A DNA stretch of 64,000 nt from Melissococcus plutonius ATCC 35311 (GTDB lineage: Bacteria > Bacillota > Bacilli > Lactobacillales > Enterococcaceae), in contig NC_015516.1 of the NCBI RefSeq assembly GCF_000270185.1, positions 62,001 to 126,000 on the forward strand. Direction: 5' to 3'. Below, in pieces: positions 28,218 to 38,705 of the stretch (its first letter is position 1; each line of letters begins with the position of its first letter). The notes beneath the pieces are model-generated. The model was not told the origin of the DNA. It was given only the letters and a program-made list of their open reading frames with translations, and ran no database searches. The translations under genes were made by a program, and so were the position numbers.

Positions 28218-29503
28218 ATGTAGAATTGGTTAAATGAGGTATCAAAAAAGACAATGGCAAAAATTTATTAGAGATCCAGTTTAAAATAATTTGTTAGATT
28301 TTTAATAATTAATATATGAAAAAACTTAATTAATGATATATAAGAATCTTATGAGCATGACATAATTGAAAAAAAAGAATTTATTATTACTATATTGCTA
28401 AATTTATCCTTTATTTAATTTATCTCAATTGATGAAATAATCGTAAGTTTACTAGTTAAAAAATAATTATCGATATAAATTTGATCTTATTGAAGATTTA
28501 CCCAATTGAATAAGAGTGATTGTTAATATTTAGGTAACTTCAGAAGTGAGTTGTTTAAAAAAGAATAAGAATTTCATCAAAATTGAACAAGAGGTAATTT
28601 TCATAGAATAGTAAGACATACAGGTATAGATCAAAGTTAGGTAAAATTCTTATAAATAACTGGAATCTGGATTTCGGAATCGAATTAAATATTAAGAAAT
28701 TATGAAATATAGTGAGTTATTTACATAAATTAAATAGTGCATCATTTCCGGAAATTGGTAGGAAATGGTGCACTATTTAAAATTAAATGATCTTGAAAAA
28801 TAGGATGAGAAGATAATTAATTGCGTGTTTTTATGAAAAATTCAGTACTCTACTACGACGAGAAAACTAATCTTACTACCTAGCATGAAAAGCATTAGAA
28901 TAATTAATTCAAATTAATTTTGATGTAAATCTATTTTTTGAAAAATTCTATTTTATAAATGAGATGTCAATATATACCTATAATAGTTATTAACAAATCT
29001 AGTATGAGCAGATTATAATTGGTGATTAATCAATTTATATAAATCAAAACAACAAAGAAAACGATCTCTAGGTAAAAATCATAGTAAAAAATTTAATATA
29101 AATAAAATTATATATTTTGCATGTAATAAATAATTTATACAAATTACATATAAAACAATAAAATTTATTTTTTAGTTAGATAATCCCTTAAATAGCCTTA
29201 ATATTGAAATCGAATACACAAAAATTAGACAAAAAATTAATTTTATCTACTGAAATAATTTAAAAAAAATATTATTTTAAGGAAATAAATAAAAATAAAA
29301 TACCCTTAGTTATATTATTTATCTTTTATAATTATGGAAAATTCATGCTAAATAAAAATACATATTGACAATATGTTTATTATTTCATAATATTTAATTG
29401 TATAGTAAAAAAAATGAAAATATTTTGGTAAAAATAATTCAACAAGAATTCTTTTGAACAATATTTTTAATAATCGATAAGGAGCGTTTAAGAAAAGAAT
29501 AAA
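28218..29503. other. 1.3 kb AT-rich desert with one large hairpin
   Basis: No gene seen. Apart from the hairpin at 28732-28778, it is A+T-rich sequence with stops in all frames. It must hold the promoter of the WxL cluster; RBS AAGGAG at 29479-29484 is 19 bases before the ATG, farther than usual. Confidence 0.4.
28732..28778. repeat. 18-base inverted repeat
   Basis: Arms 28732-28749 and 28761-28778 (AAATAGTGCATCATTTCC and its complement, one G-U pair) around an 11-base loop. No T run follows and no gene end is near, so it is not a simple terminator. It may be what remains of a small mobile element or regulatory RNA. Confidence 0.6.
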
Positions 29504-30526
29504 ATGAAAAAATTAAAAATAATGATGACTGGTTTATTCATTAGTATGTTCTTTATTGGATTTAATCCAAGAATAAGCCAAGCAGCAGATATGAATTTTT
29601 CAGTTCATGCCAATCTACCAGAAAACCAACAAGATAAGCAGGTAACCTATTTTGATTTATTAATGAAACCAGAGCAAAAACAGACAATTACAATAACTGT
29701 TAAGAACTCAGCAAACAAAGAAGAAACCTTACTTGCAACAGTTAATAATGCTCAAACCAATCAAAATGGCGTAATTGATTATACACAACATGCGAAAAAG
29801 AAAGATCCCAGTTTAAAAATTGGCATCGAAGATATTGTAAAGAACAATAAACAAGAGATCCATCTTGCACCAAATGAACAAAAAGAAGTGGCCTTTCAAC
29901 TTGATATGCCGGTGAAACCAATTAAGGGAACAATACTAGGTGGGATTCATTTAGCAAAAAAAGAGCAAAAACAAGAACAAAAAAATAACAATGTGATGAT
30001 TAAAAATCAATATTCCTATGTTATCGGATTGATGGTAAGAGAAAAAACGACTAACGTAGCTCCGCGTCTTCAATTACGTTCGGTACAACCAGAATTAATG
30101 AATTATAGGCAAGTTGTAACTGCTCATTTACAAAACGATCAACCAACCATTTTACGTAATCTAAAGGTGAAAGCAACCATCACTAAAGCAGGCGAGAAAA
30201 AGTCCTATAAAACTGCAGAACGTTCAGAAATGAATATGGCACCAAACTCTTCCTTTCGATTTCCAATTCCTTTGGAGGAAACGATCAAACCAGGAAAATA
30301 CACGTTACATTTAAAAGCAGAAGCGGAACAAGGAAAATATACCTGGACATTTTCCAAAAAATTTACCATAAAAGATAAAAAGGTCAATCAATTAAATAAA
30401 GAAGCCATTCATGAGGAAAAAGAATCGTTTCCTGTATGGGGCTATCTATTAATTGGATTCAGTTTATTCTTATTAATTGTCATTATTTATCTAGTTTACC
30501 GATTAAAGAAAAAACAACACTCTTAA
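29504..30526 (+). CDS. WxL-interacting protein (DUF916/DUF3324)
   Basis: 340 residues with signal peptide (to about 28, SQAADMNFSV), an extracellular DUF916 domain (about 30-160; FDLLMKPEQKQTITITVKN, PIKGTILGGIHL), a DUF3324 domain (about 170-300; QLRSVQPELMNYRQVVTAHL) and a C-terminal helix (about 314-334) with basic tail. Family members sit in the membrane and bind both WxL proteins and peptidoglycan or host ligands. It starts the WxL cluster; a small wall-anchored protein and two WxL proteins follow. Confidence 0.92.
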   Translation: MKKLKIMMTGLFISMFFIGFNPRISQAADMNFSVHANLPENQQDKQVTYFDLLMKPEQKQTITITVKNSANKEETLLATVNNAQTNQNGVIDYTQHAKKKDPSLKIGIEDIVKNNKQEIHLAPNEQKEVAFQLDMPVKPIKGTILGGIHLAKKEQKQEQKNNNVMIKNQYSYVIGLMVREKTTNVAPRLQLRSVQPELMNYRQVVTAHLQNDQPTILRNLKVKATITKAGEKKSYKTAERSEMNMAPNSSFRFPIPLEETIKPGKYTLHLKAEAEQGKYTWTFSKKFTIKDKKVNQLNKEAIHEEKESFPVWGYLLIGFSLFLLIVIIYLVYRLKKKQHS

Positions 30527-30598
30527 TTAATATAGGTAAGCAACAAGTATTGACCGATAGAGCTGGCAATAACATTGAAAGGGGGTGAAAAAGGTAAG

Positions 30599-30934
30599 AT
30601 GAAAAGATTTGCTCGACATTTTTTATGGCTAATACTTCTTCTTGGAATAATGAGTATGATGAGAGGAGAAAATGTACGAGCCGAAGACAATTATACTAGC
30701 CATGTAGGAATCATATTTAAAGAATCACAAGATAAACCAGATAAAGATACACAAAAGAAAGAAATAAAAAAAGAAAATGCAGAGAAAAAAGATAGTGAAA
30801 AAATGAGGCAAGGAAGATTGCCAAAAACAAATGAACAGTTAAGTAAAGGAAATTTATCATTTGTTTTAAGTCTCATTGTCATTTCTATGCTACTGTTATT
30901 CTTAAAAAAGAAAGGAAATAATCGTCTATTATGA
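30599..30934 (+). CDS. Small LPxT-type anchored protein of WxL cluster
   Basis: 111 residues from ATG 30599; AGGGGGTG lies upstream, and the in-frame TTG at 30575 overlaps that region. Signal peptide to about residue 25, a Lys/Glu/Asp-rich charged stretch (about 45-70), then LPKTNEQ, a hydrophobic helix and a basic tail. This is a sorting signal with Asn in place of the usual Gly, so it is either a weak sortase substrate or simply membrane-held. Small proteins of this kind are constant members of WxL gene clusters. It overlaps the next gene by four bases (ATGA). Confidence 0.82.
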   Translation: MKRFARHFLWLILLLGIMSMMRGENVRAEDNYTSHVGIIFKESQDKPDKDTQKKEIKKENAEKKDSEKMRQGRLPKTNEQLSKGNLSFVLSLIVISMLLLFLKKKGNNRLL

Positions 30935-31647
30935 ATAAAAAAATCTCTTTATTGATCGTTGGAATTATCTTGCTAAATATAAATTTAGCAATTAGTAAAC
31001 AGGTCTTTGCGGATGACACTCATCCATTGAGCAAAACAGATACTAATGCACATGTTCAATTTATTCCTAGAAATGGTCCAACTAAGCCGGTTGATCCAGA
31101 AGATCCCTCTAAGCCAGTGGATCCGGCTAATCCAACGGATCCAGCAGATCCAGATAATCCTGGAACAGGAAACAATGGTCCCTTGTCGTTAGACTTTATT
31201 TCAAATATTCATTTTGGTGAACAAGCTATTTCAGGCAAGGAACAAACCTATAATGCAATCAATAAAAACCCTTATATTCAGGTAACTGATAATCGTGGTA
31301 CAGGAGCTGGATGGGCCCTAACTGCTCAAATCAGTGAATTTACAGGTAAAAACGCTAAAACAAATCAAACAGAAATATTAAAAGGTACTGTCCTTTCTAT
31401 TAAAAATGCTGTTCTACGAACAGAATCAACGAATACTTCAAAGGAACCAACAAGTAAAAATATTGTATTCAATAATAACGATGCACAATTGGTCATTAAT
31501 GCAGCAGAGAATACCGGACAAGGAACGTGGATAAATGTCTATGAAAAACCAGAAGACATTACTTTAACCGTACCTGGTAGTGTCGCTAAATCAAATGTAG
31601 CGTATAAGGCAAAAGTGAATTGGGTACTATCTGATACACCAAAATAA
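30931..31647 (+). CDS. WxL-domain surface protein 1
   Basis: 238 residues. Signal peptide ending VFADD (about 28), a Pro/Asp/Lys linker (KPVDPEDPSKPVDPANP) and a WxL domain from about 85. The first WxL motif is in TGAGWALTAQ (about 130) and the second in KVNWVLSDTP at the very end, as usual. WxL domains bind peptidoglycan non-covalently. The coupling with the genes before and after shows one operon; such proteins act in adhesion or host interaction together with the DUF916 protein. Confidence 0.92.
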   Translation: MNKKISLLIVGIILLNINLAISKQVFADDTHPLSKTDTNAHVQFIPRNGPTKPVDPEDPSKPVDPANPTDPADPDNPGTGNNGPLSLDFISNIHFGEQAISGKEQTYNAINKNPYIQVTDNRGTGAGWALTAQISEFTGKNAKTNQTEILKGTVLSIKNAVLRTESTNTSKEPTSKNIVFNNNDAQLVINAAENTGQGTWINVYEKPEDITLTVPGSVAKSNVAYKAKVNWVLSDTPK

Positions 31648-31668
31648 AACATGGGAAGAGATGAAAAA

Positions 31669-32349
31669 ATGAAAAAACAATTTGCAGTTAGTATGGTAGG
31701 ATTAACCCTTTTGGGAATGAGTATAGGTACGAAAAATGTTCAAGCAGAAAACACGACGGCAACTGTTGCGAATAGTAAATCAACCGTTACTTTGAAAGCA
31801 CCAACTGAACCAAGTGGTCCTAATCCCCCTATTGTTGATCCGACTGATCCAACAGATCCAACTGGTCAAAAAGGCATATTAACCTTGGATGCTGTTTCAA
31901 GCTTTGACTTTGGAACGATTGCACTAGATGGAAAAGCCGTTCCTACTTCTTCTATTGTTAAGAAAAATGACAAAGATGTTCCTTATAAACAAGGACTTCA
32001 GGTAACAGATAAACGTGGTACTGGCGCAGGGTGGAAAGTTACTGTCGGCTTGTCTGACTTTAAGGGAGAAAATAACCATTTATTAAAAGGTGCAACTGTT
32101 GAATTCCCTGTAGGAAAGTTACATACAAATAATGGAAATGATGACCATTCACCTACCTCATCAGCGATTACTTTGCAGGTTAATGGTGGCGCTCAAACTA
32201 TTTTAACGGCAAACAAAGATACTGGAATGGGCAGTTGGTACGATGAATTTGAAGACCCTACAACAGTAAAATTAAATGTACCAGGTGGGCAATATGCCGA
32301 CAACTATACGGCTAATTTAAATTGGACGCTTACAGATACGCCTGCTTAA
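31669..32349 (+). CDS. WxL-domain surface protein 2
   Basis: 226 residues from ATG 31669; ATG 31651 is rejected because GGAAGAG just after it serves the second ATG. Signal peptide to about 27 (NVQAENT), a Pro/Asp/Thr linker and a WxL domain. The first motif reads GWKV rather than WxL; the second is canonical, NLNWTLTDTPA. It shares the YxQGLQVTDKRGTGAGW arrangement with the first WxL protein, so it looks like a tandem duplication followed by divergence. It is 21 bases past the previous stop. Confidence 0.9.
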   Translation: MKKQFAVSMVGLTLLGMSIGTKNVQAENTTATVANSKSTVTLKAPTEPSGPNPPIVDPTDPTDPTGQKGILTLDAVSSFDFGTIALDGKAVPTSSIVKKNDKDVPYKQGLQVTDKRGTGAGWKVTVGLSDFKGENNHLLKGATVEFPVGKLHTNNGNDDHSPTSSAITLQVNGGAQTILTANKDTGMGSWYDEFEDPTTVKLNVPGGQYADNYTANLNWTLTDTPA

Positions 32350-32596
32350 TAATTAAATAAGAAAATATATGTCTTTTCTCATTTAGAAAATGACCTCTTT
32401 ATCAAATACAGTTAGTGAGGAAAAATAAGAAATTTTAATTTTGATTCAGAGAGGACTTCTCTGAATTTTTTATTTGGTTGATAGAATTTTCTTCTAATTT
32501 TATAGAATTAAGAATGTTTAATTCAAGCTTATATAAATTCCTAAAGAAAAGTAGCTATTATTGATAAAAATATAAAAAATAAATGGAGTAAATTTT

Positions 32597-34066
32597 ATGA
32601 ACAATAATTTAAGAAAAGGAATATGGAGTTTAGGATTAGGGATACTGCTTCTATTCTTATTGCCCGCTTCTGTAGAAGCAGAAAAATTATTTGATGTACC
32701 TGACCCACCCACCTGAGCAGGGGTTGAATTTAGAAGATATATTTGGCAATCCAATTACTGGTAATAATGTAGGTATTAAATATAATGATGAAAAGAACGT
32801 TTTACAAATGAGTAATGCGAAAACTCAATATGGTGCCATTTGGGGGAAAAATCAGATAGATTTAAATTATCCATTTAGGACTAGTTTCTGGGTATATTTA
32901 GGTAATCAGCAAGGTGTAGCTGCAGATGGAATGACATTTATGATGCAAACTATTGGAAGCAATCATTTAGGATTTAATGGAGGAGATTTAGGTGCCTTAA
33001 AACCTGATATAACTAGTCCAAGTAATGGTTCAGGTTATCTCATCTTGGAATTTGATACTTATTACAATGGTAATGGACGTGATTCTAAAAATCCAGATCA
33101 AAAAATCATATTGCCTTCATGGGACCTGGAGATGATACTCACTTTAATTATAAATCATTTTATGAAAACCTATCAAATGGGAAATGGCGAAAAATGGCAC
33201 TTGATTATGTACCTAATGGTGGATCTAAAGGAACACTAAGCTATAAATTATTTGATGAATCACTCAATTTAGTTAATTCTGAAAGTATTATTTTTAGATA
33301 TGATAATGTAAAAAAAGGGGGTCCAAATGAAGATCATAGTTTTTTCCCGACAAATAAGGTCTATTGGGGATTTACGGCATCAACGGGAGCACAATATGAA
33401 GTGAATGCATTATCTTTTAATGAAATACCACAAAAAGCAGCCATTAAAACAAAGGATACTACTATTTATAGAGTACACAACTGGGATCCAAAAGAAAATT
33501 TTGTGTCAGCCACTGATGAAGAAAAAAACCCTGTTTCATTTGATGATCCACGTATATCATATGAACATAACATCGATACAAATAAGCCGGGAGTATATAA
33601 AGTCACTTATACCTACAAAGGAAAAACTGACAAGGTCGATAAAGATGCTACAGTTACAGTAGTAGATGATTTAAGTTTTAAATATGTTCCTCCTACAATC
33701 GACTTTAATGACACAGATATTCATTCTGGCATTCAGTTAATCAATAGAAAAGATAAAGACTGGGAGATTACCATCAATAATACGGTTAAGAAAAAGTGGA
33801 AACTATTGGCACAAGCATCCTCTACAAAAGATAACCAACAAACAGAATATCCAAATGCTTTAACGTTTAAGCAAAATGAAAATGATTCAACTGGAATAAG
33901 TTTAGCAGCTCAACAACAAATTGCTTCAGGCGATGGAAATGAAACACAACCAACAATATCGTGGACAGAAAACAAGGGAGTATTATTTTGCTTTGATCCA
34001 GGATTAATGAAAGCAAATACGTATACTTCAACGATTACATGGACATTGGAAGAAGTGCCAGGTTAA
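32597..34066 (+). pseudogene. Lectin-WxL surface protein with two frameshifts
   Basis: Three frames must be joined. 32597-32710 gives RBS GGAG, ATG and signal peptide (LLPASVEAEKLFDVPDPP). 32700-33105 gives the start of an L-type lectin-like domain (GLNLEDIFGNPITG, TSFWVYLGNQQGVAADGMTFMMQ, YLILEFDTYYNGNG). After an A6 run at 33100-33105 the third frame carries the rest (HIAFMGPGDDTHFNYKS, KVYWGFTASTGAQYE), a bacterial Ig-like unit (PGVYKVTYTYKG) and a C-terminal WxL domain (WKLLAQ, TWTLEEVPG). The breaks are at about 32700-32712 and 33100-33105. The ancestor of about 488 residues combined glycan binding with wall anchoring. Confidence 0.88.
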
Positions 34067-35163
34067 CTTTATTGGTATTATTTCATATCTAAATAGTCTA
34101 TTATCTGTTGATTAACAGATAATAGACTATTTATTTTTTGATTTTATTTATCAATTAAAATGGCATAGATTTTTTAATCGATATTTTCAAAATCTACTAG
34201 CATGATATAAATTGTTGAATATATTTCTAGTATTTTTATAAATTTATTAATATATTTTTTTGAAATAAAAGACTTTCCAAAATACATGAGCGCAATTTTT
34301 TGATAATTCTAGAATTAATTATTTGTGGTATAGCTTTAACGGCTTAGTAATACATGATATTAACTATGAAATAAAATGTTATTGTATAGTTTGTTTAATA
34401 ATGATACCTCAATAAATCTATTTTAAATAAAACATTTATAGTTATAAATATAAATAAATCCATTTGTTTAAAATAATTAAAAAATATAAAAATAATATAG
34501 ACTATTATGAACAAAAAGCAGTAAAATGGGTTCATAAATGTAATGAATAAAAAGAGTAAATTATTGATAAAATAGTAAAATAAATGATCTAAAACTGGAA
34601 CTAAGAAATTAATAGCAGAAAACTTGTATAATTAAATCTAATTGACAACTTGATTTAATGGAACTACCTTATTTTTGGTCTGCAAAGACTACTTTGTTTT
34701 TTAATTTTCCTTATTAGTAGGAAAAACTAATATTTTTATCCCTATAATTAGTATGGATGTTCTGGATATTAACCAAATAAGAAAAAGATGAACCAAAAAT
34801 GGCATCTAGATATAAGTTTTTTAAATGGTCAATAAATTGCTTATTTTATTTTTATGCATTTATGTTGTATAATAATCAATAGTCAACTCATTTTTTATAC
34901 CAATAGAAAGAGCTACTTTGATTATGTTTACAAACTCTTATCATGAATCAATCATTTAAAAAGCAAGCAGATAGAAGTATACAATACATTAATGATCTCA
35001 AATAACTCATTTATTTTCTTGTTCTATTGAATGATTATCATAATGAATGACATTTAAAATATATGACTGTTTCTTTTTATCTTAAATCAGTATGTATTTG
35101 TAGAATAGGAAGATAAAGATATAGAACAATCTTAAATATATAATAAAAGAGAGGAAATTTTTT
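34067..35163. other. 1.1 kb gap after WxL cluster
   Basis: Contains the terminator at 34091-34139. The rest is AT-rich, without a gene or recognisable relic. The promoter of the gene at 35164 must lie in the last few hundred bases, and GAGAGG precedes its start. Confidence 0.4.
34091..34139 (+). terminator. Terminator of WxL cluster
   Basis: Perfect 19-base arms (34091-34109 and 34114-34132) with a 4-base loop, followed by a T-rich run; 25 bases past the last stop codon. Confidence 0.92.
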
Positions 35164-36303
35164 ATGAAAAATAAAGGAATAGCATTATTTACTGTGTTGT
35201 TATTATTCTTCATGCAGGTTACATCAGTAAGTGCAGCAGGATCCCATACTTCGGTGGGTTCATCGTCGTTTTTTGGTAAAAGCGTTGCTCGGATAGGAGG
35301 TAGTCGTGGAGGAGGTTATCATGGTGGCTTTCATGGTGGTGGTAGTACAGGCGGTTTTCATCGAAGTCCTTCTACAACAAGAGTGACACCAAATCGGAGT
35401 GGCTATCATGGCAGCTTTCATGGTAATGGAGGAAGTCGTAAGAGCCCTTCAACTACAAATAATAATGGCTACAAAGGAAACAGACGTACATATAATCCTC
35501 ATGCAAGTGATCGAATCAAAAATAAAACCAAACAAAAACATGAACAGGAAAACCGTACTGTCAGAAGAAATAAAGGTTCACATAGCCAACGTAACCGTTC
35601 TTACCGCAGAAATTCTAGGAATTATTATCCAAGAAATTCATTTTTCTATCGCCATCCCTTTGTTTCTAGTATGATTGCTGGAGGTATTGGAAGTTGGATT
35701 GGTGGTCACCTCTTTGGATATGGCGGTGGCTATGGTTATGGAGATTACGGTGATGGTGGTTATGGTAGTGGATTCACACAAGCACCTTTCACTTTCATTT
35801 TTGCTTCTATTGTTCAAATTGGATTTCTTTTGCTTATCTTATATGGTATTTACCGTCTAATTCGTTTCTTATCAAAACATAGACAGTATAGAACCTACCC
35901 AGGAGAAATGCCTTTTGATCCATATGAAGATTATGATGAAGATGTTTTTGATGATCCTTTTGTAACAATGGAATATGACGAGGATGACAGTGAGGAACCT
36001 ATTGTGACAACTCAAAAAGAAACATTAACGGAAGAAGAATTATCAAATGCTGCCCTTTACTATGGCATTAATGCTCTTCATCTCTCTCAAGATGAATGTG
36101 GTGGCGAGGTAACATTTACCGATGATGGAATAGCCGGATTTGATCTTTATAAGGGAGATAGTTTCTTCCGTTCGCTTGATCAAACCACCCTGAATGAAGC
36201 GATTAGAATGTGGCTCAAAGAAGAAGCCGAGGCAATACTTGTTGGAACACCGGTTTATAGATTAGATGAAACAGGTCTGGTTGCTGAAATTAATATTCAA
36301 TAG
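35164..36303 (+). CDS. Gly/His-rich membrane protein with Tim44-like layout
   Basis: 379 residues. Signal peptide (to about 24, VSAAGSHTS), then a Gly/His/Ser region with repeated GYHGGFHGG and GYHGSFHGN units (about 40-85), a strongly basic Arg/Lys/Asn region (about 100-160), a Gly/Tyr-rich hydrophobic hairpin (SSMIAGGIGSWIGGHLFGYGGG, quoted in parts, about 170-200), a helix (about 209-232), a very acidic linker (about 245-280) and a folded C-terminal domain of about 95 residues (EELSNAALYYGINALHLS, GEVTFTDDGIAGFDLY). The Gly-rich hairpin, helix and C-terminal domain order resembles bacterial Tim44-like proteins. The His/Gly repeats could bind metal. It stands alone, and function is not known to me. 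Confidence 0.75.
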   Translation: MKNKGIALFTVLLLFFMQVTSVSAAGSHTSVGSSSFFGKSVARIGGSRGGGYHGGFHGGGSTGGFHRSPSTTRVTPNRSGYHGSFHGNGGSRKSPSTTNNNGYKGNRRTYNPHASDRIKNKTKQKHEQENRTVRRNKGSHSQRNRSYRRNSRNYYPRNSFFYRHPFVSSMIAGGIGSWIGGHLFGYGGGYGYGDYGDGGYGSGFTQAPFTFIFASIVQIGFLLLILYGIYRLIRFLSKHRQYRTYPGEMPFDPYEDYDEDVFDDPFVTMEYDEDDSEEPIVTTQKETLTEEELSNAALYYGINALHLSQDECGGEVTFTDDGIAGFDLYKGDSFFRSLDQTTLNEAIRMWLKEEAEAILVGTPVYRLDETGLVAEINIQ

Positions 36304-36756
36304 TAGTCTATCTAGTAGATTGTATGATGATGAACATATTCAATCGATGTGATAGAGATGAATCGCACTATAAAAAATGACTTTTTTCTTCCAATCGATC
36401 TGATAGCTGTCTTTAATAACATACAGTTTAAAAAATAATAAAAATAAATAACCAATTAATTCTAGTGGGTTAGTTGGTTATTTTTTAATGCTCTTTTATA
36501 GCTATCTGCTTGAATCGCTTTGTATTGAAAGGTATCTCCATTTTTGCTTTTTTAGATGATTACTAGTATATAACATTTTGTAAATACGTTTACAGTTATC
36601 CTGAATATTGTACTATTTTTGTTAATTACTTCAGTTTTGATTAATGATAGCTAGATAAGTAGTTATCTGGTTCACGGATTATCGTCTTAATGAAGAAGAC
36701 GAACCATTTTATAAGTAATTATTTTTATTCATTTAAAAGTAAAAAATTTTTATTTT
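36304..36756. other. Gap with terminator
   Basis: Holds the terminator at 36449-36488. Around 36674-36700 a further short dyad (GTCTT AATG AAGAC) is seen. No gene. Confidence 0.45.
36449..36488 (+). terminator. Terminator of Gly/His-rich gene
   Basis: AATAACCAA (36449-36457) pairs with TTGGTTATT (36476-36484) followed by T residues. It lies about 145 bases past the stop codon. Confidence 0.7.
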
Positions 36757-37013
36757 TCAAACGACTAACCTTTTTGCTTCTATTAAGCTTCTTTCAGCGC
36801 TAATGTCCTTCTCAACGATGCTTAGTCTTTCTCTTCTCTAATATAATTAGATATACTGATGATTAAGGAAAACACACAAAGCACAAAAATAAACTGTACA
36901 AACAATTTAACAGGTTGTCGCATAGACCCAAATTGAGTCATAATAATAAATCCGGATAGGATAAAAATCATTACTTGAAAAAAAATATTGGTTAAGGTAA
37001 ATTTTGGTTTCAT
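36757..37013 (-). pseudogene. Small membrane protein of bacteriocin-type ABC locus, likely frameshifted
   Basis: The frame from ATG 37013 gives two membrane helices (about 10-28 and 35-56) and stops at 36822 after NYIREEKD. Adding one A to the AAA at 36828-36830 would continue it as REEKRLSIVEKDISAERSLI to a stop at 36757, giving about 85 residues. The extension is protein-like, so a one-base deletion is probable but not proven; a 63-residue protein could also be real. It starts one base after the ATPase stop, so it belongs to that operon. No family is recognised. Confidence 0.55.
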
Positions 37014-37014
37014 T

Positions 37015-37662
37015 TTACTCTCCTTTGTATTCTTCTACATTGATAATTTCGTCTAACATTTGATAAACATTTGGATTATGCGTAGAGATAATAATGATTT
37101 TTTCTTTAGTTTGAAGTTTTAGAATTAATTCCATGATTTCCTGACTGTTCGTTTCATCTAAAGAGGCAGTGGGCTCATCCGCTAAAATAATGGGTGAATC
37201 TTTTAAGATAATCTTAGCAATAGCAACTCGCTGAGATTCTCCACCAGATAAGGTGAAAATTTTTCTACTCAAATCTAAAGTTAGATTTACTTGTCGCAGC
37301 GCTTCTTTCATTTTTTCTATTTTACTGGTTTTGATTAATTTTTGACCAATAAATGCTAAATCTAAGTTTTCTTTTATCGATTTATTTTCAATCAAGCCAT
37401 AATTTTGAAACAAATAACCAATATAATTTTTAAAATAATCTTTTTCTTTTATTTTTTTTAATGGAGTTCCTTCAACAATGACTTCTCCTTTGGTTGCTGT
37501 TTCTAGTTTGCCGATTATATTTAGTAAAGTCGTTTTTCCAGAACCAGAAGCACCGATCAGAGCATAGGTTTTTCCATTTAAAAATTGATAACTAAGCTGA
37601 TTAAAAATGACATTATCATCGAAACATTTATTTACATTTTTTAGTTCAATCATATCATTCAC
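37015..37662 (-). CDS. ABC ATPase of bacteriocin-associated exporter
   Basis: 215 residues of the MacB/LolD-like class. Walker A GASGSGKTT near 37, Q loop LFQNYGLI near 83, signature LSGGESQRV near 137, Walker B IILADEPTASLD near 158 and switch His STHNPNV near 193. It overlaps the end of the upstream membrane-protein gene by eight bases. With the large DUF1430-like membrane protein it forms the transporter typically found next to lactococcin-972-type bacteriocins. It appears intact while its partner is broken. Confidence 0.9.
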   Translation of the reverse strand: MNDMIELKNVNKCFDDNVIFNQLSYQFLNGKTYALIGASGSGKTTLLNIIGKLETATKGEVIVEGTPLKKIKEKDYFKNYIGYLFQNYGLIENKSIKENLDLAFIGQKLIKTSKIEKMKEALRQVNLTLDLSRKIFTLSGGESQRVAIAKIILKDSPIILADEPTASLDETNSQEIMELILKLQTKEKIIIISTHNPNVYQMLDEIINVEEYKGE

Positions 37663-38705
37663 CCTTTAGATATAAAATATTTAGTTGCTTTTCTCTTTTT
37701 AATTGAATTGAGAATATACTTAAAATCAATAATAGGTAGATTATTGGTGTGAGTGTTACTAAAAGATAGGCACGTAAAAATAGACAAATTAGGGTAATAA
37801 AGACATTAATAGCAACCACTACGATTAAATAATTTTTATGTATAGCAAGCATTGATTTTCCTGCTAACCTTTCAATAAAAAATTTTTTTCTCCCTTGATA
37901 AAAATAAATTGTATTGATTAACATCAATAATAAAATGGAACTGACAATACTAATAATCGTTGAAATAAGCAATATTTCTTTTTTATTTTTAACTGAATTA
38001 AATTTTTCATTGATCGAGAATAAACCATTTGTTAATGATCCCATATACGAAGTTAAATTATTTTTTTTAATAAATTCGGTGACTTTTGTCGGCTGTGTGA
38101 TTCGAACATTCCAACCATCTGGATACATGGCTAGGTTAGAATAGGGCGTTCCTACAACAATAATTGGATGATGCACAAAACATTCATTAGATGTCAATTG
38201 TCCACCATTGCTAAATACAGGATAAACAAAGACATTAGCGCTATTCTCATACAATCCAGCTGTTGTTTTTATGTTTGCATTGACAACTTTATTATCTTTA
38301 GCAGATGATTTTGCTTCGTTTTCTATATTGTTTATCCATTTTTTCTTTAAAAAAGAGTAATTATTCTTCTGAGTTTCTGGTATTAATATGAAGTTTTCAA
38401 AAGGGGAAAGATTATTAATCTTGTTTCTTAATTGTTTAGATAGTTTAATAGGACTATATTTGATAAACGTATTGCTAACATATAAAACATTTGAAGTCTG
38501 ATCTGGATTAGTTGATGATGTAATACTATCTAAATTGTTCTGTATGATCATCATATCTATAGAATGATATAATTGTTTATAGGCTTCTCTTTTTTTTCTC
38601 TTTTGTAACGGATTCACCATCTTCAAGTTGGGTTATTTGAAATAATTGAGGATACTTTTCCCAAGCATGTTTACCTGCTTGTAGGAGAGACAGCTCATTA
38701 TTCAT
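37655..38705 (-). pseudogene. Bacteriocin-associated integral membrane protein, C-terminal half, frameshifted
   Basis: The frame that begins at ATG 38705 (MNNELSLLQAGKHAWEKYPQ) leaves register at an eight-base T run on the plus strand (A run in the gene) at 38590-38597. With seven A residues it would run on as TKEKKREAYKQLYHSIDMM to the stop at 37655. It contains an extracellular part (NVFVYPVFSNGGQ, NVRITQPTKVTEFIKKNN) and three or four C-terminal helices. ATG 38705 overlaps the stop of the N-terminal half (ATGA). Single family members (DUF1430, bacteriocin-associated 7-TM proteins) are about 650-700 residues, the sum of the two halves, so they probably derive from one gene. Confidence 0.75.

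Noticed and set aside
35164-36303. Collagen-like or glycine-rich RNA-binding protein
   Set aside because: No Gly-X-Y periodicity and no RNA-binding motif; the signal peptide and membrane helices point to the envelope.
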